Assembly (NCBI GenBank): GCA_030445245.1
Contig: JAUCSD010000001.1
Coordinates: 564,671-628,670 of the forward strand
DNA: 64,000 nucleotides
Source of the DNA: Candidatus Saccharimonadota bacterium
GTDB lineage: Bacteria; Patescibacteriota; Saccharimonadia; Saccharimonadales; Saccharimonadaceae
Reading direction: 5' to 3'
Below are positions 42,100 through 49,937 of the stretch, piece by piece. The position numbers and the translations under genes are program-made. The notes beneath the pieces were generated by a model. The model was given only the letters and a program-made list of their open reading frames with translations, was not told the DNA's origin and ran no database searches. How positions within the stretch are numbered: position 1 is the stretch's first letter; each line of letters begins with the position of its first letter.

Positions 42100-43482
42100 G
42101 TGATTGATAGCACTATTGAAAAACATATGCAGACTCTCACTATTCCTAATAAATTCCAATCGCTCATAGAAGCAGACCATATACAATGCTACGCCGAACA
42201 TGAACGTGTTGGGAAAAGCATTGTTCTGACACAAGATGACGTTAGATCAAGGTTACTACCCGCAATAACAAGTGGTGCAGCTATCCACGTTGCTCAGCGT
42301 CAGCGGAGCATTACCAAAAGAATCGGCACCGATCCTCTGGAAGCTACTGTAGAAGCATTGTATGATTCGCATTTTAGAAAGCAACGGAACTTTGGACCAA
42401 CTCGTGAAGCAATTCGCGATAAAGTACAACAGGCTATTGCTAACAAAGAACCGATCACACTTGTTTCCTTGATGTTCACTCGCAAAAATGTGTGCACCCT
42501 CAAACGTAACGGTGATGATATCGCAGCACTCGATCTCGCAGAAATTCTTTCTCTCGTTCACTTGAATTCGTTCGCCGAGCTGATTAACAGCTTCTATCCC
42601 TACGGTGTACAGTATGTCATCCTGAGCGAGGGTACACGTTTTTCGCGTGCCTTTAGTCTATCTGACGATCGAGTGCGTCTGTACCAAGCACGGCTCACTG
42701 GCTGGATTAAGCGCCTTGATCTCTCGCATCTAAAAGTAATTGATTATGAACAGTTCCTGCTTGACCGATTAAGCATCGAGGATTGGGAGCTGAGAACGAC
42801 GACTTACGAGCAGACACTGGCTGAATATAAGGATCTCATGGAGCCAATCTTTAATCCAATGAATATGGACGAGACGCTTACAAAAGCCATCGCTCGTGAT
42901 CCAATTGTTGATGTGCACAATTCACGTAATAACTTTGTACCACTATGGGACTCTATCAAAAATTCTCTTGCCTATCCAGCAATTACAACGACCGCACGTA
43001 GACGAGGCCTAGAGCACGCAACGCTCTACCAAGATCTTTTTCGTACTCTTTTCGTGCCACGAGCTGATCTGGAAGAGGAACAATTGAGAATGAGCATCCT
43101 GTGGGGGTCCTGGGATGCAGCTATTGAACACAATGCTCGGGTCCTTAGTGATATGAGAGTCGGCATTGATGTGGCCGCCATGCTCTCAAACAATGCCTTT
43201 CGAGCGACAATTAACCCAAAGCCGGGTTCGCCGAATCTTGGTATATATTCTGTACGCGAGACAACTAGTCGCGTACAGCCTTGGCATGGTACGGCATACT
43301 TGAGAGCGGATAGTCAGGGGCGACTGCTTCCAACCGTCCTATCGAAACTGGAGATTGAAGGTCGAGGTGGGATTCCTGTATGCATCGATACACGTCATGA
43401 TCATCCGTTTTTCTATGTCGACTCATCAGCATCTTCCCTTCTATCGATAGAGGAGCTTGTCTTTAATATGTCAACTCGCTAA
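42100..43482 (+). CDS. DIT1/PvcA isonitrile-synthase-like protein
   Basis: The start is GTG 42100, with an alternative ATG at 42127. The 460-residue protein contains LDLAEILSLVHLNSFAELI, YPYGVQYVILSEGTRFSRAF and SLSDDRVRLYQARL, closely following the DIT1/PvcA pattern. Its C-terminal part has VQPWHGTAYLRADSQGRLLP, with the PWH typical of the family. Isonitrile synthases join the amine of Tyr, Trp or a related amino acid to a carbon from ribulose 5-phosphate. Length exceeds PvcA by over 100 residues. The usual PvcB-type oxygenase partner is absent. Divergent Fur control would fit a metal-binding isonitrile. The family call rests on motif memory. Confidence 0.6.
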   Translation: MIDSTIEKHMQTLTIPNKFQSLIEADHIQCYAEHERVGKSIVLTQDDVRSRLLPAITSGAAIHVAQRQRSITKRIGTDPLEATVEALYDSHFRKQRNFGPTREAIRDKVQQAIANKEPITLVSLMFTRKNVCTLKRNGDDIAALDLAEILSLVHLNSFAELINSFYPYGVQYVILSEGTRFSRAFSLSDDRVRLYQARLTGWIKRLDLSHLKVIDYEQFLLDRLSIEDWELRTTTYEQTLAEYKDLMEPIFNPMNMDETLTKAIARDPIVDVHNSRNNFVPLWDSIKNSLAYPAITTTARRRGLEHATLYQDLFRTLFVPRADLEEEQLRMSILWGSWDAAIEHNARVLSDMRVGIDVAAMLSNNAFRATINPKPGSPNLGIYSVRETTSRVQPWHGTAYLRADSQGRLLPTVLSKLEIEGRGGIPVCIDTRHDHPFFYVDSSASSLLSIEELVFNMSTR

Positions 43483-43539
43483 ATAGTGTCTCCGGTCCAC
43501 CTATATAGTTTATAGCGTGTAGCTTATACTAATAGAGTC

Positions 43540-44742
43540 ATGTCAGCGCATCATCATCCTATTAGTAAAGTACTTTCTCTAGCAGCGAGCCGTAAACTTA
43601 AAAAGCAACATATAATTTACGGCTCAATAATTGCACTTGTGTTATTCGTTAGTGCAATGAGCCTATCAGATCTCAGCCCATTTAACACATCTAACGGAGA
43701 GCTACGATATTACAGGGCAACCGTTCTACAAGTTGAAGATATCACGTTGCAAGATGGACGCAGCCAAGGTATCAAGGTCCAGTTATTGGACGGGGGAGAC
43801 AAAGGGCATGTCGTTGGCGTTACTCGCAATGTCAATTTTGGAGATGCAACGTATAAACATCTACCAGTAGGTAGCGAACTGCTCCTAACAAAGGACTCGG
43901 CTGGCGGTAGCCAGTATCTCTACGGTGATCGCTGGCATATGCCCGGCGTTGCAGCACTATTTCTTATACTTCTCGTGCTTGTTATCATCGTTGGGGGCTG
44001 GCGAGGTGTGACGAGTGTTCTCGGACTAGTGATAAGCATCGGCATATTATCAGTTTACGTATTACCGCAAATACTGAGTGGCTACTCAGCGTATGCTGCC
44101 TGCATACAAGGAGCGCTCATGATAACTGTTGTATCGGTCTATGTCGCGCATGGTTTCAGTCGCCGCACCACGATGGCCTTAATTGGCTCGGTCGTCACTT
44201 TGTTCATAATTGTGGGTCTCGTTGCACTAGCGACGTACCTGACGGGAATTTCAGAGGTGATTGATGAAAATACAATGGGCATACTCTACGGCTCTCACCC
44301 TATTAGCCTCGGAGATTTATTAACTGGTGGGATAGTGATTGCTTCACTCGGTGTTCTCTACGATATTACAACTAGTCAAGCGGCTGCCGTGGATGAAATA
44401 TACAAAGCCAATAAGAAACAATCATTCAAGACATTATTTGGTAAAGGATTATCGGTGGGACGAGAGCATGTTGCAGCCCTCGTGAATACATTAGCGTTAG
44501 TGTATGTCGGCGTAGCTTTACCTTCTATCGTCATCACCTCGCTGTATAACCACGCACCGCTCCTGGTTATCTTCAACGATGAGACGATCATCGAGGAAGT
44601 GGTACGTACTTGTGTCGCAAGCATTGGTATGCTTTTTGCTCTTCCGATCACTACCGCGCTTGCGGCTTATGTTTTGCCAAAATGGTACGCAACGAACAAT
44701 CGTCAGTTGATGAAGCGTGTTAAGATACTAATAAATTGGTGA
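43540..44742 (+). CDS. YibE/F-family membrane protein
   Basis: The 400-residue protein has one N-terminal helix (about 27-46), an extracytoplasmic domain of about 80 residues and then seven or so membrane helices, with RGVTSVLGLVISI, GDLLTGGIVIASLGVLYDIT and AALVNTLALVYVGVALP, the YibE/F pattern. The biochemical function of the family is unknown. TATACT lies nine bases before the ATG, so it may have its own promoter 57 bases after the isonitrile-synthase-like gene. Confidence 0.8.
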   Translation: MSAHHHPISKVLSLAASRKLKKQHIIYGSIIALVLFVSAMSLSDLSPFNTSNGELRYYRATVLQVEDITLQDGRSQGIKVQLLDGGDKGHVVGVTRNVNFGDATYKHLPVGSELLLTKDSAGGSQYLYGDRWHMPGVAALFLILLVLVIIVGGWRGVTSVLGLVISIGILSVYVLPQILSGYSAYAACIQGALMITVVSVYVAHGFSRRTTMALIGSVVTLFIIVGLVALATYLTGISEVIDENTMGILYGSHPISLGDLLTGGIVIASLGVLYDITTSQAAAVDEIYKANKKQSFKTLFGKGLSVGREHVAALVNTLALVYVGVALPSIVITSLYNHAPLLVIFNDETIIEEVVRTCVASIGMLFALPITTALAAYVLPKWYATNNRQLMKRVKILINW

Positions 44743-45102
44743 TGATGCACTCCCTCATTACTCATCTAAGTCTTAGGTGAATCCTTCAAGACTTGCTGGC
44801 AAGTGACTCCGAGAGCTCTTTGCTATGGCGTGTTCCAGCATTACCGAATAAAATTAAGCTCAAAGGCGTTAAGTGCTAAGGTGTTCGTGTGGTCGTTCAT
44901 GTCTTATTATGTCCAAGAGGAGAAAAGGGATTCGAACTTTTTCGTAGCAAAAAAGTCTACAGCTTAATCTGTAGACTTTCTCATAATTTCCTGGCTGGGG
45001 AGGAGGGACTTGTTCCAACTTTTTGACGGTGACGTAAAGTGTGATGTTGAAGAGGTACAAAAGTTGCTTGATGATGAGAGGGACGAGGAGGTGGCGCAAT
45101 GA
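44743..45102 (+). repeat. tRNA-end scar 10 with small-ORF copy
   Basis: From 44918 the sequence reads AGGAGAAAAGGGATTCGAAC (a minus-strand T-arm fragment), then AAAGTCTACAG/CTGTAGACTTT (44952-44979), then TGGCTGGGGAGGAGG at 44992. The frame from there gives SWLGRRDLFQLFDGD and VQKLLDDERDEE to TGA 45102, overlapping the ATG of the PLD remnant. About 107 bases are some 85 percent similar to scar 11 at 48416. The part before 44918 holds no gene. Confidence 0.65.
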
Positions 45103-45382
45103 TATTCCGCCGATCTAAGAGTCTTCCGGTCTTCTCGCGTCCGAACTCTTTGACCAAAACACTTTCTACCCTGCCCTTCAAAAAGACTTGCGTTTATGCC
45201 AAGACGAACTGATTATCGAAAGTCCGTTCATAACAAAGGGACGTATTGAGGGCTACGCTATAGATGAGGAGATAAGAAGACGGGTTAGTGCAGCGTCACA
45301 GAAAAACTATGTTAGGGAATATATGAAACTGGAGGAGAGATTACTGAGCTGTCAAAGAAATCAAAGTCAGAAACTAAAGTGA
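45099..45382 (+). pseudogene. PLD-type nuclease remnant
   Basis: ATG 45099 opens MIFRRSKSLP, then a frame change near 45125-45135 leads to LLASELFDQNTFYPALQKDL and IIESPFITKGRIE, clearly homologous to the intact gene at 40128. The remainder keeps only a YMKLEERLLSC-like piece; the HKD motif is lost. It is a frameshifted, internally deleted copy of the same cassette gene. Confidence 0.75.
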
Positions 45383-45488
45383 AACCGAAACCGACTCAAA
45401 GCAAAATAGTGATATACCTAAGGAGTAGCGAGTAAGCATAGATTATTAGTTTGTCGAATTACCTCATAAGTATTTAGTAACAAGAAGC

Positions 45489-46649
45489 CTAAGGATTTGC
45501 TGCAATAAGCGTCGCTAAATCACTCAATGTAGCACGCCCAGCTTGTCCACTAGTCAGGCTGTCATAATTAAGCCATATCAACCCTTGATAGCCAGTAGTT
45601 ATTGATGGACTTCCAGGATAGCTTGCTGTTGAAAGTGCCGAGCCATATGTTGCACCTGAGAAAATCGCTTGCATACCGGCTGTAGATTCATTACCCGTAT
45701 TTTCACCCATCATTCGGTGATGCTTATTGCGTTTAAGGGCCTCTTCGTAAATTTTCTTCCAAGCACTTTTATCGGAATCGACGGTACCACCTGGAAATCC
45801 ATCTGCCGTATTTAACCAAGTGCAGTAAGGCCAAACATCAGGGTGTTTCATCGTCCATGCTATGGCGCGTACCGGGTCTTCACCGTACGCTGCCGCTTGT
45901 TTATAGCCGCTACTACTATGGGCTTGATTGGAACGTACACCATAGCCCGGAAGCATTACATGTACCTCTGCCGTAAAGCCTATGGATCGATGCTGCTGAT
46001 AATACCATTCCAGCCAAGTAATCAGACCGTTAAGGTACCAATTAGTCCAAATAGAGTCATTGGTGTCACTACCACCACTAAAAGGAATATATCCAGGCAA
46101 CGGACATACAACCTGGTCAGTTGCAAGACCAACACCAGTCTGCATTGATGCACCAAAGCCCCAAAATGAAAAACCAGTAGAATAGACGCCTGGATAATGA
46201 GCTTCTCCGTACCAACCCCCGCCCATACGAATGGCCGCCACTTGCTTAACGCGTCCGTCGCCTAGACCAAGCGCTACTTTGCTCATAAAATCGGCCACAC
46301 ACTGCCGACCAAGTGCAGTCCAAAACCAGTTACGTACAATCTTGCCAGAGGCAGTCGTATCGTTAACGTTACCGCTTTGATCAACGAAGTTTTCAATACC
46401 TGTTTGCACCCATGCGGGTGGGTATTGTAGATTAAAGTCAAAGATGACCTTCAAGCCCACGCTGGCACAATCATCAAATTCCTGGCAAAGTATAGCAATT
46501 GCCGAGGCGTCGAGTGCCGTACCTACACCATTAGGCTGCAGGCTACTCCATGAAGCTGGCACATCAGCATGGGTCACTCCGGCTACTCGTATCTGACGCT
46601 TTGCATTTATATCACCGACAGGCATTGAGAGTACCCCATATGTCTTCAT
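45489..46649 (-). CDS. TIM-barrel glycoside-hydrolase-like protein
   Basis: The start is taken at 46649, where it overlaps the upstream stop (TAATG); a start 18 bases earlier is possible. The 386-residue protein has an alternating strand-helix pattern with GLKVIFDFNLQYPPAW, IRMGGGWYGEAHYPG and RMMGENTGNES. The two glutamates after strands would suit the acid/base and nucleophile of a clan-A glycosidase. No signal peptide is seen. Coupling to the mosaic surface protein suggests joint export or assembly, perhaps as a glycan-processing unit. The family cannot be fixed by eye. Confidence 0.5.
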   Translation of the reverse strand: MKTYGVLSMPVGDINAKRQIRVAGVTHADVPASWSSLQPNGVGTALDASAIAILCQEFDDCASVGLKVIFDFNLQYPPAWVQTGIENFVDQSGNVNDTTASGKIVRNWFWTALGRQCVADFMSKVALGLGDGRVKQVAAIRMGGGWYGEAHYPGVYSTGFSFWGFGASMQTGVGLATDQVVCPLPGYIPFSGGSDTNDSIWTNWYLNGLITWLEWYYQQHRSIGFTAEVHVMLPGYGVRSNQAHSSSGYKQAAAYGEDPVRAIAWTMKHPDVWPYCTWLNTADGFPGGTVDSDKSAWKKIYEEALKRNKHHRMMGENTGNESTAGMQAIFSGATYGSALSTASYPGSPSITTGYQGLIWLNYDSLTSGQAGRATLSDLATLIAANP

Positions 46650-48184
46650 TAGTTCACTGCCATCCAAGAAACAATATTACTGGTAAGAGAGCTAGTAAGC
46701 GTGATGGTACTTGGCATACTAGTCAAGCCGGAGCCATACGATGCTTGTCGTGGGTTGGCCGATGTTACTCCAGCGTTAACGGCTGCGTTTGGTGCGGCGG
46801 CGGAGGCTCGCCCAAATTGTGGAATGGTTGTTCCATTTGCAAGGACTGACAGATAGTAGTAGCCCGCCGTGACAGATTGAGGAGTGGTGAGCGCCATAGT
46901 CTTTAAGCCAAGCGTCGTCCATACAGAAGATTGATCTGCGGTCGTCGAGAGTAGTGTGCCGCTGGCGTTATATAGTGCTGCATAATTAGCATTAACCGTT
47001 AGACTTGCGCCAATAGTACCCACGTATATTAGAATATTTGTAAGTGTTGTGTTTGCCGAAATAGAGATCTTTGCCAATAAGATGACACCGGCTGGCGGCG
47101 CGGCATTGGCGGCAATCATAGCCGGGTCGTAGTCCCAGGCAATAAGACCCTGATCACCAGGACCGGGGTAGCTCGAACCCGCAGGCCCAGTCGCACCCTG
47201 CGAACCAATCGAAACGAAAAGTACCCAAGGACTATTAGGCGCACCGGGTGTACCAGGGTTAACTCCTGTCGTACCGGCCGAAGCATAGTACGCCGAACCG
47301 TTGTATGTCACGCAATCATTTATGCCGTACGTCGTAGCGTTATTATATGTGCCACGTAGCGTAAGACCTGTCGGACCAGCAGGACCAGCAGGACCAGGTG
47401 CCGCAAGTTGTGCCCACTTCGTGCTATCTGTACCCGGCGTAACGTTTGCACTAGTAGCCAGTGCTATGTAGGTACCACCGTTATAGGTTACTACACTGGC
47501 TGGCGGACCAGCAGTATATGTAGTGACAGATGACCAAACCGCAACCGTTGCCCAAGGCGAGGTAGCCGTGAAGCTCGCCCACTTGATGCCCCCAGTTTGA
47601 GCCGAATCTTTCGTAAGAACCTGGTCGTTATTTCCGCCAGTTAAGGAAAGCTTCGCGTTCGTCACACTCCCATCCATAGGTACACGCTGGTCGGTCAATC
47701 GTGAGTCGCTCGTTACAACAACATTTGTGCCATTTGCTGTCAGGCCACCAGTAAAATCCTTAGCTCCCGTGATTGTTTCAGTCGTAGCCTTATGGACAAC
47801 CGCTGTGTCGGTTGCTTTGCCAGTAAGCCCTGGCACCGTCGGGCTCGTTGCTGTTCCACCAAGATCACCCGTCAACTGGACAATGCCCTTGGTCGTAGGA
47901 CTAGCATCTGGTGCTCCAGCTGAGACAGTACTATCTACATACGATTTGTTAGCTGCTTGAGAGCCAAGCGTTGGCGTCGGTACGACAGGTGAGGCTTGAA
48001 AGGTCTTAGTCCCGGAGATGGACTCATTGCCGGTGTTGTGAACGACGGCAGTATCATCAGCTTTGCTGGCTATTACTCCACTAGCTTTGAGTGTGCCGTC
48101 TGGATTATGGGCAACATCAAGAAAGTCGTTGAGAATAGTTCCCCACGTACCGTCATCCCGTCCAGGTGTTGGTAATCTCGACAT
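46649..48184 (-). CDS. Mosaic surface protein: shared N-module, CBM-like and collagen-like parts
   Basis: The 511-residue protein starts MSRLPTPGRDDGTWGTILND and stays similar to the protein at 21182 for about 120 residues (KTFQASPVVPTP, GIVQLTGDLGGTATSPTVP). Then come two carbohydrate-binding CBM5/12-like units (VVTYNGGTYIALATS and CVTYNGSAYYASAGTT), short collagen-like GPAGPAGPTG stretches and a C-terminal beta-sandwich-like region. No signal peptide is found. It is translationally coupled to the glycosidase-like gene. A glycan-binding fibre is the likely role. Confidence 0.65.
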   Translation of the reverse strand: MSRLPTPGRDDGTWGTILNDFLDVAHNPDGTLKASGVIASKADDTAVVHNTGNESISGTKTFQASPVVPTPTLGSQAANKSYVDSTVSAGAPDASPTTKGIVQLTGDLGGTATSPTVPGLTGKATDTAVVHKATTETITGAKDFTGGLTANGTNVVVTSDSRLTDQRVPMDGSVTNAKLSLTGGNNDQVLTKDSAQTGGIKWASFTATSPWATVAVWSSVTTYTAGPPASVVTYNGGTYIALATSANVTPGTDSTKWAQLAAPGPAGPAGPTGLTLRGTYNNATTYGINDCVTYNGSAYYASAGTTGVNPGTPGAPNSPWVLFVSIGSQGATGPAGSSYPGPGDQGLIAWDYDPAMIAANAAPPAGVILLAKISISANTTLTNILIYVGTIGASLTVNANYAALYNASGTLLSTTADQSSVWTTLGLKTMALTTPQSVTAGYYYLSVLANGTTIPQFGRASAAAPNAAVNAGVTSANPRQASYGSGLTSMPSTITLTSSLTSNIVSWMAVN

Positions 48185-48632
48185 ACTTGTTCTCAGTATA
48201 CTACTTATGGTAGTTTAATCTTTAAAATGAGATTGAATACGAGAAGTGGGCGTACACTCCTCCCAAAGATCGGAGCGCTTTTGCTTCTGTTGTTAAGGAG
48301 GTAGCGGACGCATTCCAAACTCTTGAAGAAGGTGATTAGCTGGGCTTACAGCCGACATATGCCAGCAAGTCGTTGGCATATGTCGCCAACTGGATTTGTG
48401 GCATTGAGTGTACATAGGAGAAAAGAGATTCGAACTTTTTCGTACTAAAAAAGACTACAGCTCAATCTGTAGTCTTTTGAATAATATCATGGCTGGAGAG
48501 GAGGGACTTGTTCCAAACTTTTGACAAAAGTCTGGACTCCGGTCTTAAGGAGATCAGGATACTACTAAACGAAGAGAGCTTAAAAAGATGTTCCGACAAA
48601 CCAAAATCAATACAAAGAAAAAGAGGCATCCG
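48185..48632 (+). repeat. tRNA-end scar 11 with cassette remnant
   Basis: CGACATATGCCA/TGGCATATGTCG forms a 12-base-pair hairpin at 48353-48385. From 48416 a copy of scar 10 follows: T-arm fragment GAGATTCGAAC, hairpin AAAAGACTACAG/CTGTAGTCTTTT (48449-48478), then TGGCTGGAGAGGAGG at 48490. The frame reads SWLERRDLFQTFDKS and IRILLNEES before fading. Nothing else convincing lies between 48185 and 48350 apart from a short acidic frame near 48260-48335. Confidence 0.65.
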
Positions 48633-48749
48633 ATGAAAGATACCTCGTCGATAGCTCAACATACAAGCCTGGCCGCGCGGAACTTAAAAGACCTTGCGCG
48701 TAATACCTGCGTGGAACTGTGCTGCAGCAAAATTCTGCATCCGAAGTGA
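48633..48749 (+). CDS. Possible 38-aa ORF
   Basis: AAGAGG lies six bases before an ATG opening a 38-codon frame (MKDTSSIAQHTSLAARNLKD at the start) of higher GC than the flanks. It has three cysteines near the end. Length and lack of homology signals make coding doubtful; it is listed because it adjoins another GC-rich frame. Confidence 0.22.
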   Translation: MKDTSSIAQHTSLAARNLKDLARNTCVELCCSKILHPK

Positions 48750-48817
48750 AGCGCATCAAGTTATGGCGTTGCCCTCAAACTACATGAGTGAACTATTTGT
48801 TCGTCGCGAAGTATACG

Positions 48818-49033
48818 CTACTCATCGGTGTCGACATAGGAGTCCAGCACCTTGTTGGTGAGAGGATCAACGACCGCCCATACGTATGTGACGACCGTAT
48901 CGCTCAAACCACCCGCCCAGTGAGGGTAGCGAGCCATAGACCAGCCGGCAAGAACCAGATTGCCCCTGCGTGATATACGCTCGGTCTCCCAAGAGGAGAG
49001 CCTGCGCATAGTCATCAACTCAATGAGCTGCAT
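48818..49033 (-). CDS. GC-rich small protein (71 aa)
   Basis: The frame starts after AAGGA with ATG 49033 and gives MQLIELMTMRRLSSWETERI, then LVLAGWSMARYPHWAGGLSD and a C-terminal DPLTNKVLDSYVDTDE. Base composition is richer in GC than the flanks. It lies between scar 11 and tRNA-Gln, so it is the newest or most tRNA-proximal cargo of the island. I do not recognise a family. A transfer from a GC-rich donor is inferred from composition. Confidence 0.5.
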   Translation of the reverse strand: MQLIELMTMRRLSSWETERISRRGNLVLAGWSMARYPHWAGGLSDTVVTYVWAVVDPLTNKVLDSYVDTDE

Positions 49034-49150
49034 GACACATCCTTCGGTACGCCACTAGGCGATTCCCAGTGGATAAACGTATATTATCATATATAACTTA
49101 ATTATGTCAATTAATAAAGTCAGAAACGAAATGAATGAAACTCAATAAAC

Positions 49151-49182
49151 AATAAAAGACGTTCGTACGAACGTCTTTTATT
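49151..49182 (-). terminator. Terminator of tRNA-Gln
   Basis: AATAAAAGACGTTCGT and its exact complement adjoin without a gap at 49151-49182, downstream of the tRNA on the minus strand. The T-rich second arm suits intrinsic termination. The spacer to CCA (AT-rich with ATTATTTCA) resembles the spacer in the scars. Confidence 0.85.
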
Positions 49183-49205
49183 GATAAATATTAATTATTA
49201 TTTCA

Positions 49206-49280
49206 TGGCTGGGATGGAGGGATTCGAACCCCCGAATGCTGGTACCAGAAACCAGTGCCTTACCACTTGGCGACATCCCA
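49206..49280 (-). tRNA. tRNA-Gln (anticodon CUG)
   Basis: The minus strand folds as a complete cloverleaf: acceptor TGGGATG/CATCCCA, D arm GCC...GGC, anticodon arm CTGGT-TTCTGGT-ACCAG with CTG at positions 34-36, a five-base variable loop, T arm GGGGG-TTCGAAT-CCCTC, discriminator G and an encoded CCA (49206-49208). It reads CAG codons. Its last 35 bases recur at 20977, so it has served as an integration target. Confidence 0.95.
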
Positions 49281-49341
49281 TTAGCTCGTACAAATTGTAC
49301 CATTAACAGGCTACGATCTCAAGAGGTGAGGTAATCCTATG

Positions 49342-49881
49342 TTATTTATTCTCAGTCTTTGGAGTGGTGACTGGAGTTGGAGTTCTTGATTTACTACTAG
49401 CCTTACTGTAAAAGTCACGAATCTCAAACAAGAAGTAACCGCCGATAGCCGTAAAGAAAAGCCCCCATATCAAGCCGAACAGATTCAGGCTGAACACAAA
49501 CGACACTAACTGCTCTACGACATGGACAAGCATAATGATAAACAAAAGGGCCCAACCTTGATGTCGCATCATCTTAAGCGGTGTAATCGCCATCGCCCCT
49601 AAGACAACCGTTATCGCCATAAAGACGACGAGCGCTAAAGCCGCGATAACCACAATCCCGCCTATCGCCACGCCTGCAACGCCACCATAGATGCTTAGCG
49701 CAGCACCTGCAAAGAAAGTAGCGGTAACGATACCAAGAATGCCGATGCCCATCAGAATAACGCCAACAAGTGTAATCCACCAAATGTTCGTTGCCAGCCA
49801 CTTACGACCCTGCTCTGGTAAATGTGGCATGGTTTTATACCAATTAGCTAATTCGACTTCTAGTTTATTAATAATATCCAT
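49342..49881 (-). CDS. Polytopic membrane protein, unknown family
   Basis: The 179-residue protein has a soluble N-terminus (about 30 residues), four or five membrane helices rich in Gly and Ala, and a hydrophilic Thr/Pro/Lys tail. AAAGGAG lies upstream of the ATG. It is outside the island, next to tRNA-Gln, on the same strand as the following housekeeping block. No family is recognised; it looks like a lineage-specific CPR membrane protein. Confidence 0.7.
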   Translation of the reverse strand: MDIINKLEVELANWYKTMPHLPEQGRKWLATNIWWITLVGVILMGIGILGIVTATFFAGAALSIYGGVAGVAIGGIVVIAALALVVFMAITVVLGAMAITPLKMMRHQGWALLFIIMLVHVVEQLVSFVFSLNLFGLIWGLFFTAIGGYFLFEIRDFYSKASSKSRTPTPVTTPKTENK

Positions 49882-49937
49882 GCCACGCTCCTTTGTTAAA
49901 TTACCTTCATCATACGCCCGTTAAACAGGTAATACAA

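Larger units (their letters stand above)
20977..49205. mobile_element. 28-kb accessory island at tRNA-Gln, subdivided by tRNA-end scars
   Basis: Direct repeats of the tRNA-Gln 3' end lie at both ends (20977-21011 and the gene itself at 49206-49280). Inside, tRNA-end-like sequences with adjacent hairpins recur in one orientation at about 22.87, 24.48, 25.21, 26.06, 28.21, 31.09, 37.64, 39.34, 40.00, 44.99 and 48.49 kb. The cargo between them is metabolic, surface and regulatory genes, several broken. No recombinase lies inside, so mobilisation would need the neighbouring element's enzyme or an enzyme since lost. Confidence 0.6.

Noticed and set aside
20977-49205. Classical integron cassette array
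   Set aside because: No tyrosine integron integrase is present, genes face both ways, and the repeats resemble tRNA 3' ends rather than attC sites; kept only as an analogy.
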